Positions 7,493-16,220 of a DNA stretch of 64,000 nucleotides are shown here, in pieces; position 1 is the first letter of the stretch; the number at the start of each line of letters is the position of its first letter. The position numbers and the translations under genes are program-made. The notes below the pieces were generated by a model, which had not been told where the DNA came from, did not search any database, and was given only the letters and a program-made list of their open reading frames with translations. Source of the stretch: Pseudanabaenaceae cyanobacterium SKYG29 (lineage in GTDB: Bacteria; Cyanobacteriota; Cyanobacteriia; Pseudanabaenales; Pseudanabaenaceae). The DNA is taken from positions 868,001-932,000 of the forward strand of contig JANWWT010000001.1 of the NCBI GenBank assembly GCA_025055675.1, in the 5' to 3' direction.

Positions 7493-8638
7493 GTGGCGGT
7501 ATTAGGGATTTTGGCGATTTTACTAGCTCTGGGGCTGGTGTTTGAGGGGCAGTATCGGCGGCGACCGGGGAACTGTCTACAGATTGGTAATGGCAAATGG
7601 GAGGTCTATCTGGGTATCGATCGGATTGTGATTGAGGGGCAGTGGTTGGTACATAACCCCACCGATCGGTTTGATCTATTTTTAGCGGATGTGACTGTTA
7701 CAGAAAAACTTTTATCCCAGGCTAGTTTGGTGGGCATCAGCACTAGGCATGAACTTTACAGCCAGCACCCTGACCAGCCCCGCCGCTACGACAACTATTG
7801 GGAGGCGTACATTGTCAAAGCGCAAAAGTCGACGGAAATTAGGCTGAGGACGACGATCGAGGGGGTTAATCTGGATCAATTGCAGGCTTGCTGGCTCCAG
7901 CTCCACGCCGTCATCTACGGACCAGGGGGGCGCACCCCCAAGACCTATCACATGGTGGTGCCCTTGCAATTTCCCCACAGTCAACCCAGTTGGCGTAGGG
8001 CAGCCGATTTGCTGGTAATGCCCATTCGTACCCATCTGTTATCAGCTATAGATGACCCCGTCGCTGTCATCGAGCGGTATGTTTTACCCTATGCGGAGGC
8101 AGGGGATATTGTCACGATCGGGGAAACCCCAGTGGCGATTATGCAGGGGCGGTGGCGACATCCCAGTGATGTCCAGCCTGGTTGGTTGGCAAAGCGGTTG
8201 TGTTACTACTTTTTACCTACCTCTAGTTTGGCGACAGCCTGTGGGTTACAGGTTTTAGTGGATGAAGTGGGAGCATGGCGGGTCTTTTTTGCCTTTGTTG
8301 TGGGCGGTTTGGCCAAAGTGCTGTTGCGTCGTCCAGGGGTGTTCTATGAATTAGCGGGAGAACAAGCACGATTAATAGATGATGTCACAGGTACACTGCC
8401 CCCCTATGACCAGTTTATTGTGCTGGGTCCTAGGAATGCCCAAGCTGTGGTCAATCTCATCAAAGAGAAAACGGGGCTAGAAACTGCTATCGTTGATGTC
8501 AATGATTTGGGGGGAGTGAAAATTGTTGCCCATACCCCTGGGGCTGACCCCGCAGTATTAGAAAGGGCATTGAAAAAAAATCCCGCTGGCAATGCCAATG
8601 AACAGACCCCGATCGTGTTAATCCGACCCCAAGCCTAG
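7493..8638 (+). CDS. CofE-like (F420-0:gamma-glutamyl ligase family) membrane-anchored protein
   Basis: 381 aa from a GTG start at 7493 preceded by AGGAA. An N-terminal hydrophobic segment (VLGILAILLALGLVF) precedes an ~110-residue beta-rich domain. From about residue 180 the sequence resembles cyanobacterial proteins annotated as F420-0:gamma-glutamyl ligase, with a DPVAVIERYVLPYAEAGDIVTIGETPVAI block. The later QFIVLGPRNAQAVV and GLETAIVDVNDLGG blocks also fit. Cyanobacteria are not generally F420 producers, so its real substrate is unknown. Its 3' end overlaps the convergent HEAT gene by 21 bases. Confidence 0.7.
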   Translation: MAVLGILAILLALGLVFEGQYRRRPGNCLQIGNGKWEVYLGIDRIVIEGQWLVHNPTDRFDLFLADVTVTEKLLSQASLVGISTRHELYSQHPDQPRRYDNYWEAYIVKAQKSTEIRLRTTIEGVNLDQLQACWLQLHAVIYGPGGRTPKTYHMVVPLQFPHSQPSWRRAADLLVMPIRTHLLSAIDDPVAVIERYVLPYAEAGDIVTIGETPVAIMQGRWRHPSDVQPGWLAKRLCYYFLPTSSLATACGLQVLVDEVGAWRVFFAFVVGGLAKVLLRRPGVFYELAGEQARLIDDVTGTLPPYDQFIVLGPRNAQAVVNLIKEKTGLETAIVDVNDLGGVKIVAHTPGADPAVLERALKKNPAGNANEQTPIVLIRPQA

Positions 8639-9271
8639 GCGGGCAGCTTCGGCAATGTGGGAGACAGGGTCTTGGATTAGTTCCTGCAGTAAAGGCTTCG
8701 CTTTCTCTCCTAAATGGGACAGGGCTTGCACAACAGCGTGGCGTACCTGCCAATCGGCGTGCGTCCTAAATTGTGCTACTACTTCCACTGCCCGTTCGTC
8801 CCCCAAGTCTCCGAGGGCACGGATAGCACTGATTTGCACTAATTCATTCTCACTTGTCGTTGCTTCTACCAGCACTGGGAAGGCTTCTCTAACCCCCAGT
8901 GTCCCTAATGCTGCCACAATACTTAACTGTAACAACCAATCTCGACTCGATCGGTAGGCGTGTACCAAGAGGGGAAAGGCACTGGTAATTTGTAATACCC
9001 CCAGGGAATCAGCCGCCGCCGCTCTCACGTCAACTTCTGGGTCAGATTGGAGCACAGTTTCCAGGATTTGTCGCGTTCTTTCTAGGTCAACTGTCCCCAC
9101 TGTCCCCAGCTGGCTGACAGCATCGTAGCGAATGCGGGGGTTTTCATCCTGCACAGCTAGGCACATTAGCTGAAAACGCTCGGGTAGGGACAAACTGCGG
9201 CTTTGATGCATTACCCGCAGCCGATCGGGGTGTTTAGTTTGTAATTGATGGTGGAAATCAGCAAAGGTCAT
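8618..9271 (-). CDS. HEAT-repeat protein, NblB/phycobilin-lyase-like
   Basis: 217 aa made almost wholly of HEAT repeats (for example DVRAAAADSLGVL, LQLSIVAALGTLG, VQISAIRALGDLG, VRHAVVQALSHLG). Length and repeat layout match NblB, which acts in phycobilisome breakdown and chromophore handling, and the related CpcE/F and IaiH proteins. It starts one base into the stop of the 64-aa gene upstream, a tight coupling. The exact member of the family cannot be fixed without alignment. Confidence 0.8.
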   Translation of the reverse strand: MTFADFHHQLQTKHPDRLRVMHQSRSLSLPERFQLMCLAVQDENPRIRYDAVSQLGTVGTVDLERTRQILETVLQSDPEVDVRAAAADSLGVLQITSAFPLLVHAYRSSRDWLLQLSIVAALGTLGVREAFPVLVEATTSENELVQISAIRALGDLGDERAVEVVAQFRTHADWQVRHAVVQALSHLGEKAKPLLQELIQDPVSHIAEAARLGLGSD

Positions 9272-9465
9272 TAATAAGCTAAAGTATCGAGGGTTTCCCG
9301 CAGGTAGGCGACAATAATTTCATCCCGCCGCTGCCGTAATTCCGCTTCAGTATAGCGCATCCGCCACCACCGTTCAAACCCAGAACTACGAGCAATCGCA
9401 TCCTTGAGATGTTGCCAGGTATCAGCCTGGGGCGAGTTCGGTTGAGCCGCAGTTGTTTGGGTCAT
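9271..9465 (-). CDS. Small conserved cyanobacterial protein
   Basis: 64 aa. The middle, WQHLKDAIARSSGFERWWRM, and the end, IIVAYLRETLDTLAY, look like a conserved short cyanobacterial family without known function. It overlaps the ATG of the HEAT protein by one base, so the two are translationally coupled and may act together. Confidence 0.65.
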   Translation of the reverse strand: MTQTTAAQPNSPQADTWQHLKDAIARSSGFERWWRMRYTEAELRQRRDEIIVAYLRETLDTLAY

Positions 9466-9536
9466 GGAAACCTGCCCTCCTATTACTGCATTTATCCTAG
9501 CACTTCCTTCTAGGAATTTGTATCTACTTACTCCCT

Positions 9537-10487
9537 CTAGCGCAAGCGTTCTAGGCGTTTTTCCAAGTCATCAACGCGAGCTCTAGTCTGCCGCAGGTCA
9601 GAAAATAGCTTGTAGATGTCCTCAATAAACTGCGCTGCAGGCGTAGCAGGTAGTCTTGCTACCTCTGAGGGTGGGGGTGGAGCAGAGGCGAGCACTGGGG
9701 CATAACGGGGGTCACGGCGAGCTTTAGTTAAAAAGATATCAATGGCAATACCACGATTAAAGCAGTCCTTGGTGCAGTCCTGGTCAGGCTTACCGTATTC
9801 GGGCAAGTTTTTACCACCCCCCCTACCGTGAATGGCAATCAGTTCCCCCCTAGAGTTGAAAACGGGCCCACCACTCATCCCCCGCCTGGTGGGGGCGCTG
9901 TACTGCATGTTGTAATCTCCATCCTCCGCCTTGCTCAAAATTGTGCTTAGCATTCCCGAAGTCAAGCGGAAAGTGCGACTGGGAAATTGGGGACCAGGAT
10001 CGGGCCAGCCACTGACAAATACGGGTTCGAATTGGATTTTTTGGGGATTGACAGTCACGATCGGATAATTTTTCCCTGGAGCTTGGAATCTGACAATTGC
10101 CAAATCCGTACCTTCCACGACATTTTGTCCAATTTTGCCTAGGGGTAGGATATTGTCATTAGTGTCGAGGTCATCGACAAAGTGTACGACCCCATCCGCT
10201 GTGCGTACCCCATAGTCTGTACCCCTGGCGCTCACCACATGGGCATTGGTTAGGACATAGTAGTAATCTCCCTGCTTGCCAATCAATACCCCTGAACCAG
10301 GGCGGAAGGCTTCCCGCAATGCTTGGTTATCCCCCTGTTTTAAGTCCTGGGCAACTACCACTGTTGTCTGTCGCGCTACTCCTGCTACTAGTGGCAAATC
10401 TAGGGCCTGGGAACTGCGCCCCACTATGAGACAAACACACAGCCCCACTAGCCATAGACCAATTAACTGCCACCAGCTTCTCTTCAT
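9537..10487 (-). CDS. Exported trypsin-like serine protease with C-terminal coiled coil
   Basis: 316 aa. A signal peptide (residues 1-28, ending SSQA) precedes an S1 domain with an intact triad: H83 in TNAHVV, D128 in EGTDLAIVRF, S205 in RRGMSGGPVF. There is no PDZ domain. After the domain comes a proline-rich linker (SAPPPPSEVARLP) and a short coiled coil (RQTRARVDDLEKRLERLR) that may form trimers. It overlaps the stop of the next protease by four bases. It is the last of five genes for exported proteins in one operon with COP23 proteins. Confidence 0.88.
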   Translation of the reverse strand: MKRSWWQLIGLWLVGLCVCLIVGRSSQALDLPLVAGVARQTTVVVAQDLKQGDNQALREAFRPGSGVLIGKQGDYYYVLTNAHVVSARGTDYGVRTADGVVHFVDDLDTNDNILPLGKIGQNVVEGTDLAIVRFQAPGKNYPIVTVNPQKIQFEPVFVSGWPDPGPQFPSRTFRLTSGMLSTILSKAEDGDYNMQYSAPTRRGMSGGPVFNSRGELIAIHGRGGGKNLPEYGKPDQDCTKDCFNRGIAIDIFLTKARRDPRYAPVLASAPPPPSEVARLPATPAAQFIEDIYKLFSDLRQTRARVDDLEKRLERLR

Positions 10488-11278
10488 TGCTCGATCCCTC
10501 TGGGAATTAAAAAGTCTGGTATGGGTACACCCCAGCTCAGCGATTCCATCATTTCGTATTCTGCCTTGCTCGGCTTGCTGCCGTCAGTAAAGGTAAAAGC
10601 ATCGATCCCCTGGATCGGGTACTTTAACCTGCCATTGACTGCCACAACTTTGCCATAGGCATCAATCACGGGTCCCCCACTCATCCCCTGCTCTACTTCG
10701 TTGGTATAGCCCAAAGCATACCCACCCTGCAGAAACTTATCCTCTAACTGCATGGCAAAATTGCCCTGGGTAAAGTGAAATGCCTTTGTGCCCCAGGTAC
10801 GGGTGTCTTCCATGCGATCGGGGGAAACAGTGCGATAGTTGGGAAACCCAGCGGCATAGAGTTTGTCGTGGGGCTTGAGTTTGCGGGCAACGAGGGGAGC
10901 AACTATATACTTCTTAGGGGCAGCAAAACTGACCAAGGCAAGGTCTAGACCATCCAGGCGTGCTTCTGTTACTTTCTGCCCTGGGTGTGTTTGTCCATCC
11001 CCCGTCATCACTGCAAACTTGTCCCCCAGCATTTCCACCACATGTCTATTGGTCAAAACCTTGTAGTTACTGCCATCGAAGGCAATCAAGACCCCCGAAC
11101 CTAAACCCGACTCCCCAATTAACCGCACTGTAACAGCCTGGGCTAAATCCCTAGCTTCTGCCACCGTGAGGGGCTGTTGCCGAAACTGGAAGTAAGGTAA
11201 TCGGGTTGCTACCAAATAAACAGCAGGCGTACCCACCAGCAATACTGCCAGCCCCAGAAACGCCCCTCTCACTTTCAC
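10484..11278 (-). CDS. Exported trypsin-like serine protease
   Basis: 264 aa with an N-terminal signal or anchor (FLGLAVLLVGTPAVYLVA) and a complete triad: H79 in TNRHVV, D112 in GLDLALVSF, S200 in EQGMSGGPVI. No PDZ domain and no coiled coil, unlike its neighbour. Translation of the downstream protease is coupled by ATGA. It lies ten bases after the first COP23 protein. Substrate unknown; periplasmic action is inferred from the signal. Confidence 0.87.
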   Translation of the reverse strand: MKVRGAFLGLAVLLVGTPAVYLVATRLPYFQFRQQPLTVAEARDLAQAVTVRLIGESGLGSGVLIAFDGSNYKVLTNRHVVEMLGDKFAVMTGDGQTHPGQKVTEARLDGLDLALVSFAAPKKYIVAPLVARKLKPHDKLYAAGFPNYRTVSPDRMEDTRTWGTKAFHFTQGNFAMQLEDKFLQGGYALGYTNEVEQGMSGGPVIDAYGKVVAVNGRLKYPIQGIDAFTFTDGSKPSKAEYEMMESLSWGVPIPDFLIPRGIEQ

Positions 11279-11287
11279 TGCATTTTC

Positions 11288-11863
11288 CTATATACCCTGC
11301 GCTGTGTCACCACTACTGAGTATATCTTCAACCGCATCTCCTAAGAGAGCATAATCTTGCCCAGCACTCTGTTGCACTCGATTCCCCGTACCCGTGAGAC
11401 TAAATTGCACGATCGTTTGCAAAATCTCTCTCTCTTTGCCAATGTCCTCAGGGCGTAAGGTAAACAGTAGGTTTCTTTCATTGCAGGCGTTTACAGGAGT
11501 ACTAGCATCGATATAGCAAATCACTCGCCGCCCCTTCACGGAACCATAGGTCAATTGCAGATTGCGTAACTTGCCCCCTGACGCTGCTACTGCCCTGGTG
11601 AGACGCTGACTGACTTCCTGGCAGCGCCGTTGGGGTGTCCATTCTCCTCCCAACGTAGTAGTCCATTCAATCATCGGTGGCGTTACCCGATCGCCCCGCC
11701 GCGCGATCGTGGCGTATTTGCCATTGAAGGGGACACACTCAAATACTGTCACTGTGGCATTGGATGGGGGTTGGGGTTTGGGCTTAGTGCCTTTGATAGG
11801 GTCTTGGGCAGAGAGTTGCCCCGCTACAGTCAACAGGAGAATAGCTACTGTTAGCTTGTCCAT
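11288..11863 (-). CDS. Exported COP23-domain protein (copy A)
   Basis: 191 aa. A signal peptide ends near LSAQ, then a COP23 domain follows, named after the circadian oscillating polypeptide p23 of Cyanothece. The pattern is FECVPF, YATIARRGDRVTPPMIEW, RRCQEVSQRLT, VICYID, ACNERNLLFTLRPED. Four cysteines recur in all three copies, suggesting two disulfides. It has a proline-lysine insert before the domain. It lies between a second COP23 gene and the protease pair. Confidence 0.87.
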   Translation of the reverse strand: MDKLTVAILLLTVAGQLSAQDPIKGTKPKPQPPSNATVTVFECVPFNGKYATIARRGDRVTPPMIEWTTTLGGEWTPQRRCQEVSQRLTRAVAASGGKLRNLQLTYGSVKGRRVICYIDASTPVNACNERNLLFTLRPEDIGKEREILQTIVQFSLTGTGNRVQQSAGQDYALLGDAVEDILSSGDTAQGI

Positions 11864-11868
11864 AGGTT

Positions 11869-12363
11869 TTATCTCCCTGATAATTGGTTTTCCACTGCTT
11901 CCCCCAGGGGGGCATAGAATTGGGGAGCGCTCTGGACTACCGCCGTGCCGCTGCCTCTGACCCCAAAACTGACTAACTGTTCCAGGATGGCTTGCTCCCG
12001 TCCCCGATCGCTGGGTTTGAGGGTAAACAGCAGATTCTTATTGTTGCAGGCACCCTCGGTAGAGTTGACATAGCAGATCACAGATTGCTGATTGACACTG
12101 CCGTAGGTGAGAAACAGGTTGCGAAAACTACCACCCTGGCTGGCAACTGCCTCCGTCAAGCGCTGACTCACCACCCGACACCGCTCCCAGGCACTCCATA
12201 GACCCAAGTCCGTGCGCCAGATAATCATGGGGGGAGTAACCCGACTACCGCGGCGAGCGATCGTAGCAAAATTCTCTCCCGATCGGATACAGCTAAATGT
12301 AGTCACAGGGGGTTGTTTTACCCCTGTAGTCATTGCCACCAGCAGAGCCAGTGTGGGCATCAT
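11869..12363 (-). CDS. Exported COP23-domain protein (copy B)
   Basis: 164 aa, the shortest copy. A short hydrophobic signal (MMPTLALLVAMTTGV) leads directly into the domain: FSCIRS, FATIARRGSRVTPPMIIW, ERCRVVSQRLT, VICYVN, ACNNKNLLFTLKPSD. The four cysteines match copies A and C. It is separated from copy A by five bases, so it is a tandem duplicate in the same operon. Confidence 0.86.
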   Translation of the reverse strand: MMPTLALLVAMTTGVKQPPVTTFSCIRSGENFATIARRGSRVTPPMIIWRTDLGLWSAWERCRVVSQRLTEAVASQGGSFRNLFLTYGSVNQQSVICYVNSTEGACNNKNLLFTLKPSDRGREQAILEQLVSFGVRGSGTAVVQSAPQFYAPLGEAVENQLSGR

Positions 12364-12373
12364 TCCTGTTCAC

Positions 12374-12934
12374 CTAGATACCAGAAGAAGTAGAGGTGCT
12401 GGCTGCAGTAGTTTCTAGCATTTTCTCCGCTTCTTCCCCAAAGGCAGCATAGAATTGTTCCCCACTCTGTTGTACGGCACTGCCCGTACCTGTGACGCTA
12501 AAGCTGACCATCTGTTCCAGAATTTTCTTTTCATTGCCTTTGTCCTGGGGACGGAGGGTAAACAGCATGTTACGGCGATTGCAAGCCCCATTCTTGTCAG
12601 GTACATGGCAAATCACAGGTTCCCCATCCACACGCCCGTAGGTGAGGTAGAGATTGCTCAATTTACCGTTGTTTTGCGCTACTACTTCCGTCAACCGATC
12701 GCTGACCACCTTGCACCGTTCCTGGGGGGTAAACCTACCGAGGGTTGTCCGCCAGAGAATCATGGGCGGAGTCTGACGATTACCCCTGCGTGCCACTGTC
12801 GCAAAGACATTTTCTTCCTTGGCATTGCTTGACTGTACCTTGGTAGAAATACAATGGAAAGTAGTAACAGTTTGTGCTTGGGCATTGAGAGTACTAATTG
12901 TCAATGCAGCTACAGCTAGACTAGCCCATTTCAT
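12374..12934 (-). CDS. Exported COP23-domain protein (copy C, first gene of the operon)
   Basis: 186 aa with a clear signal peptide ending NAQA. The domain reads FHCIST, then a short insert KVQSSNAKEEN, FATVARRGNRQTPPMILW, ERCKVVSDRLT, VICHVP and ACNRRNMLFTLRPQD. The C-terminal tail is Ser/Thr-rich. As the most upstream gene of the five, its 5' side (12935 onward) should hold the operon promoter. Confidence 0.87.
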   Translation of the reverse strand: MKWASLAVAALTISTLNAQAQTVTTFHCISTKVQSSNAKEENVFATVARRGNRQTPPMILWRTTLGRFTPQERCKVVSDRLTEVVAQNNGKLSNLYLTYGRVDGEPVICHVPDKNGACNRRNMLFTLRPQDKGNEKKILEQMVSFSVTGTGSAVQQSGEQFYAAFGEEAEKMLETTAASTSTSSGI

Positions 12935-13335
12935 AACTTGCCCTCCTAAAACTCTACTCTCCTATATCTTAGCTATTACCACCTGAGAATTATGTGACTT
13001 TTACTGTTTACAACAAGTGATCTGGATCAAGTAGTCTCTACAGTGGCAGGGGGAAACCTAAAATCTAAATTACCGACCCTTTGACACGACTCTTGCTCAA
13101 AGCCTGGCAACCAGGAAAACCCCTCATAGATAACTTGGCAAATACGCTGCTATTCCATGGAAAAATTTTGTGATTGTCATCTGGCAGTGGGCAACACTTG
13201 GTACAATAATTTACAAACCCGAGGGTGCTGGTCTACAAATCTTGTTAGAATTGTTGCGGGTGGGGGGAAGAAAAATTCTGGTTGTTGCTGCGGTAGTTCT
13301 GGTAAATTAGCAATTTAATCTCATCCCAAAGCACT
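12935..13335. other. Intergenic, divergent promoter region
   Basis: About 400 bases between the COP23 operon and uppS. The uppS-proximal half holds two overlapping short plus-strand frames, listed or rejected separately. No terminator or RNA gene was recognised. Confidence 0.4.
13170..13310 (+). CDS. Possible small membrane protein before uppS
   Basis: 46 aa from a GTG start: [19 protein letters not shown], a short polar part, then a hydrophobic end ([12 protein letters not shown]). It reads like two short membrane segments with a positive middle (LLRVGGRK). It ends 25 bases before uppS on the same strand. The ribosome binding site is weak and I do not recognise a family, so it may be a chance frame. 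Confidence 0.3.
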   Translation: MIVIWQWATLGTIIYKPEGAGLQILLELLRVGGRKILVVAAVVLVN

Positions 13336-14103
13336 ATGGCACCTGAATTTACGCCTTTACCTACTTACAAGAAGTTTGCTACTTTACCTACTAATCTCGA
13401 CCCTGCTAAGCTCCCCCGTCATGTGGCGGTAATCATGGACGGCAATGGCAGATGGGCAAGGCAACGGGGGTTACCCAGAGTGATGGGACATAGACAGGGA
13501 ACGGAAACACTAAAGGAGTTACTGCGCTGTTGTAAAGATTGGGGAATTCCTGCCCTGACGGTCTATGCTTTTTCTACCGAGAATTGGCAACGCCCTAAAG
13601 AAGAAGTCAATTTTTTAATGCTCCTGTTTGAACATGTTCTAGGGCAGGAATTGGCAGAGTTGATGCGGGAAGATGTCCGCCTGCAATTCATCGGTAACTT
13701 GGCAGATTTGCCTACTTCTTTGTCCGAACAAATCCAACGATCGATGACTTTGACGCAAAACAATAGGGGAGTGGTTTTTACGGTAGCGACTAACTATGGG
13801 GGCAGACAGGAGATTGTCCAGGCTTGTCAGAGGATTGCTATGGAAGTGCAGTGTGGGCATTTTAGTGTCGATCAGATCACAGCGGAACTGCTAGAAAGGT
13901 ACCTCTATACCAGTGGTTTACCTGACCCTGACCTACTCATTCGTACGAGCGGAGAAATGCGGGTTAGTAATTTTCTCCTGTGGCAATTAGCCTACAGTGA
14001 AATCTATGTCACTCCTACTCTGTGGCCGGATTTCGATCGGGAGGAATTCTATCGCGCTCTCCTAGCCTATCAACAACGGGAAAGACGCTTTGGTAAGATT
14101 TAA
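13336..14103 (+). CDS. uppS: Isoprenyl transferase (undecaprenyl diphosphate synthase)
   Basis: 255 aa cis-prenyltransferase that extends farnesyl diphosphate to the C55 carrier for peptidoglycan and polysaccharide. The family blocks are all there: [16 protein letters not shown] with catalytic D35, [23 protein letters not shown], and the C-terminal [29 protein letters not shown]. Length is normal. It ends in a 4-base convergent overlap with cbiT. Confidence 0.96.
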   Translation: MAPEFTPLPTYKKFATLPTNLDPAKLPRHVAVIMDGNGRWARQRGLPRVMGHRQGTETLKELLRCCKDWGIPALTVYAFSTENWQRPKEEVNFLMLLFEHVLGQELAELMREDVRLQFIGNLADLPTSLSEQIQRSMTLTQNNRGVVFTVATNYGGRQEIVQACQRIAMEVQCGHFSVDQITAELLERYLYTSGLPDPDLLIRTSGEMRVSNFLLWQLAYSEIYVTPTLWPDFDREEFYRALLAYQQRERRFGKI

Positions 14104-14699
14104 GCAGGCTTTTCCCCACTCAAAATAAACAGGGGATTAGTAGCAGCAAATAACTGTTGCTTCCCCCGCACTTCTAAACGGTTGATGCCCGATTGGACGG
14201 CTTCTAGGTTTTTGATGGGAATTTGATTGAAAGTATGCCAGGTTTGATAGAGGTCTTGCAAAGTGGAAGCTACCACCACTAAACGACCCGAGGGCACAAG
14301 TTTTTCCCAAGCAGTGAGAATAATCCGATCGAGGGGTTGTCCGCCTTCAACGCAAATCCGATCGGGGAGGGGAGTCAGGTCGTGCAAACAGCTGGGGGCA
14401 GCCCCCGCCTTGACCAGCACATTTTTCACCTGGAACTTTTGACAGTTTCTCTCCACTAGTCCTACTACCTCTTCATCCCGCTCGATCGCTAACACCTGCC
14501 CCTGGGGCATTAGTAACCCTGCTTCCACTGCTATTGTCCCTGTCCCTGCCCCCACATCCCAGAGAATAGATGCCCCTTGCAGTCGCAGTTGGGCAAGAAT
14601 CAGCACTCGCACTTCTACAGGGCTCAGGGGAATGCCAGGTAAACGTTCAAATTGTTGGTCTGGGATACCAGGGGTGACGTAGTTCCAAGTCATTGGCAA
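14100..14699 (-). CDS. cbiT: Precorrin-6B C15-methyltransferase/decarboxylase subunit CbiT
   Basis: 199 aa SAM-dependent methyltransferase of the cobalamin pathway. It starts with a family-typical [21 protein letters not shown], followed by motif [17 protein letters not shown], the acidic loop AIERDEEVV and the conserved GGQPLDRII. CbiT methylates C15 and decarboxylates the acetate side chain in vitamin B12 synthesis. No cbiE or other cob gene is adjacent. Confidence 0.9.
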   Translation of the reverse strand: MPMTWNYVTPGIPDQQFERLPGIPLSPVEVRVLILAQLRLQGASILWDVGAGTGTIAVEAGLLMPQGQVLAIERDEEVVGLVERNCQKFQVKNVLVKAGAAPSCLHDLTPLPDRICVEGGQPLDRIILTAWEKLVPSGRLVVVASTLQDLYQTWHTFNQIPIKNLEAVQSGINRLEVRGKQQLFAATNPLFILSGEKPA

Positions 14700-14850
14700 T
14701 TGCTAGTTGGCTGTCCCGCATTTTTAGAGCAGATTTATCCCCAGGATATTACCATAGATTGCCGTTGTCCCCCAGCACAAGTTAAGGGATTGGTTTGTCA
14801 ATATCCCCCACTTTGCAGTTAGTCCCAGAGATAATAATGCTATCAGGCAG

Positions 14851-15660
14851 CTACCTCTCAGGAGGTCTCTCCAATGATTCTGGCATAGTTGCAACAGCAT
14901 AACTGACCGGTAACTGAGACTGCTCTTTGATAGCATGGGCAAAGTCTTCTAAATATTCCACAGACAAGGGCTTCAGCCATGCGCTGTTTTCTACGGCAGT
15001 CAAATTTTCTCGCCCCTGCAGCAGACGACGCAGCGGTTTGGGACGGCGGGGAATGTTGAGATAAACCCGATCGGGGCGCAGTTCTTGTAGACACTCAATA
15101 TAAATCTGTTTTTCTACCTCTGACCATGCAGATAGGAGCATGGTTTGAATGGTTAACCTGCCCGCAAATTGGGCACGAAATGATAATAGACTCTGCCAAA
15201 ATATTTGTCCATCCCAAGCAAAGCCAGGACGATTAACCCGCTTGACTCCCTCAGGGGTAACAGCATCCAACTTGACCGAGACTTCATCGGCCAGGCATAA
15301 ATCCGATCGGACACTCTCCGAATCCAACAGCGTACCATTAGTCAAGACAACGATCGGTACAATTGTTTTTGCCTTCACCTGGGCAATGATTTCCCCTAAA
15401 TTGAGGGCAAGGGTAGGCTCCCCACTGCCGCTCAGGGTAATTACGTCCAGGTCTTTTTCTAGTTTTTGGTCAAGGGCAGCCAGAATTGCACCGGTAGGAA
15501 TAAAAGTCTGACGCTGGGAAGACAACCGCTCTATCTGTCCCAATTGGCAGTAAACACAGTTAAAGGAACAAGTAGAGACAAGCCCAATAGGATCGATACC
15601 TAAGGAATGTCCGTAGCGCCAAGATTGTACAGGACCATAGACAGGACTAAATTCACTCAT
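14851..15660 (-). CDS. Radical SAM protein
   Basis: 269 aa with the radical SAM cluster motif C31-x3-C35-x2-C38 (STCSFNCVYCQLG), the GSGEPTLA GGE-type motif and the NGTLL strand. It resembles a cyanobacterial group distantly related to wyosine-type radical SAM enzymes (YFPVYGPVQSWRYGxSLGIDPI start). No SPASM domain follows. Substrate unknown. It is a single gene; a 72-aa frame inside its end is a shadow. Confidence 0.87.
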   Translation of the reverse strand: MSEFSPVYGPVQSWRYGHSLGIDPIGLVSTCSFNCVYCQLGQIERLSSQRQTFIPTGAILAALDQKLEKDLDVITLSGSGEPTLALNLGEIIAQVKAKTIVPIVVLTNGTLLDSESVRSDLCLADEVSVKLDAVTPEGVKRVNRPGFAWDGQIFWQSLLSFRAQFAGRLTIQTMLLSAWSEVEKQIYIECLQELRPDRVYLNIPRRPKPLRRLLQGRENLTAVENSAWLKPLSVEYLEDFAHAIKEQSQLPVSYAVATMPESLERPPER

Positions 15661-16220
15661 TTTTCCCCTAGTGTCTTTTCTGATTCAGGAATAATTCTGT
15701 CAATCCCCTAGAAAATTGTAGGGTGTGTCTTGGAGGTATCTGGTTTGCCCAAAACTCGGTTGGCTGTCTTTTATCCTACGCCAGACTGAACACACTCCTT
15801 TCATCTTTGGATGTGGGTAGTAAATGCGACTGTTCCCCTCTCTGGGATAGGTAATTGTAGGGGCTTGGACAAGTTAGCTAGGATTAACCCTCTCATGGCG
15901 CTGATTTCCCCTTAACAAGCAGTGACTTATGCAATTCCGATAATTGCTCAAAATCAGGGTGAGGGGGCATTTTTTTAACAGAAATTGGCATAACTTTACA
16001 TTGAGATAACTACTGGCAGAGGGTCAGGCAGGCATAGGCAACTTTCCCCACTGGGGTAATCCGCAAACTAGAGGTATTTTGACAAACCAGCACCATAGAG
16101 ACATAGCTAAACAATTCTTTAACCAAGGCTCCGTCGGGAATCCTATCTTAGTTAAGCTTTGGATAATCGTCATCCCTAGGTAGCATTTGCCATATTGCTA
16201 ACTGATGACAAAGGAGGCTA
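15661..16220. other. Intergenic with possible decayed small ORFs
   Basis: About 560 bases. On the minus strand, 15893-15991 encodes 32 aa (MPISVKKMPPHPDFEQLSEL...). In the same frame further upstream a stretch up to about 16135 reads LVKELFSYVSMVLVCQNTSS and on, ended by a stop at 16010-16012. They look protein-like but are unrecognised and may be relics. The last bases carry a strong AAAGGAGG site before chrA. Confidence 0.35.

Noticed and set aside
13157-13318. Cysteine-rich 53-aa frame before uppS
   Set aside because: It overlaps a more protein-like hydrophobic frame, has no ribosome binding site and its cysteines stem from TGT/TGC runs. Kept only as a finding, not as a gene.
12935-13335. 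tRNA or small RNA in the uppS gap
   Set aside because: No cloverleaf or known RNA pattern was found when the region was read on both strands; the whole window shows no tRNA that I can support.
14724-14942. 72-aa minus frame after the radical SAM gene
   Set aside because: Its first half is a shadow of the radical SAM gene end; the rest has no protein-like features.
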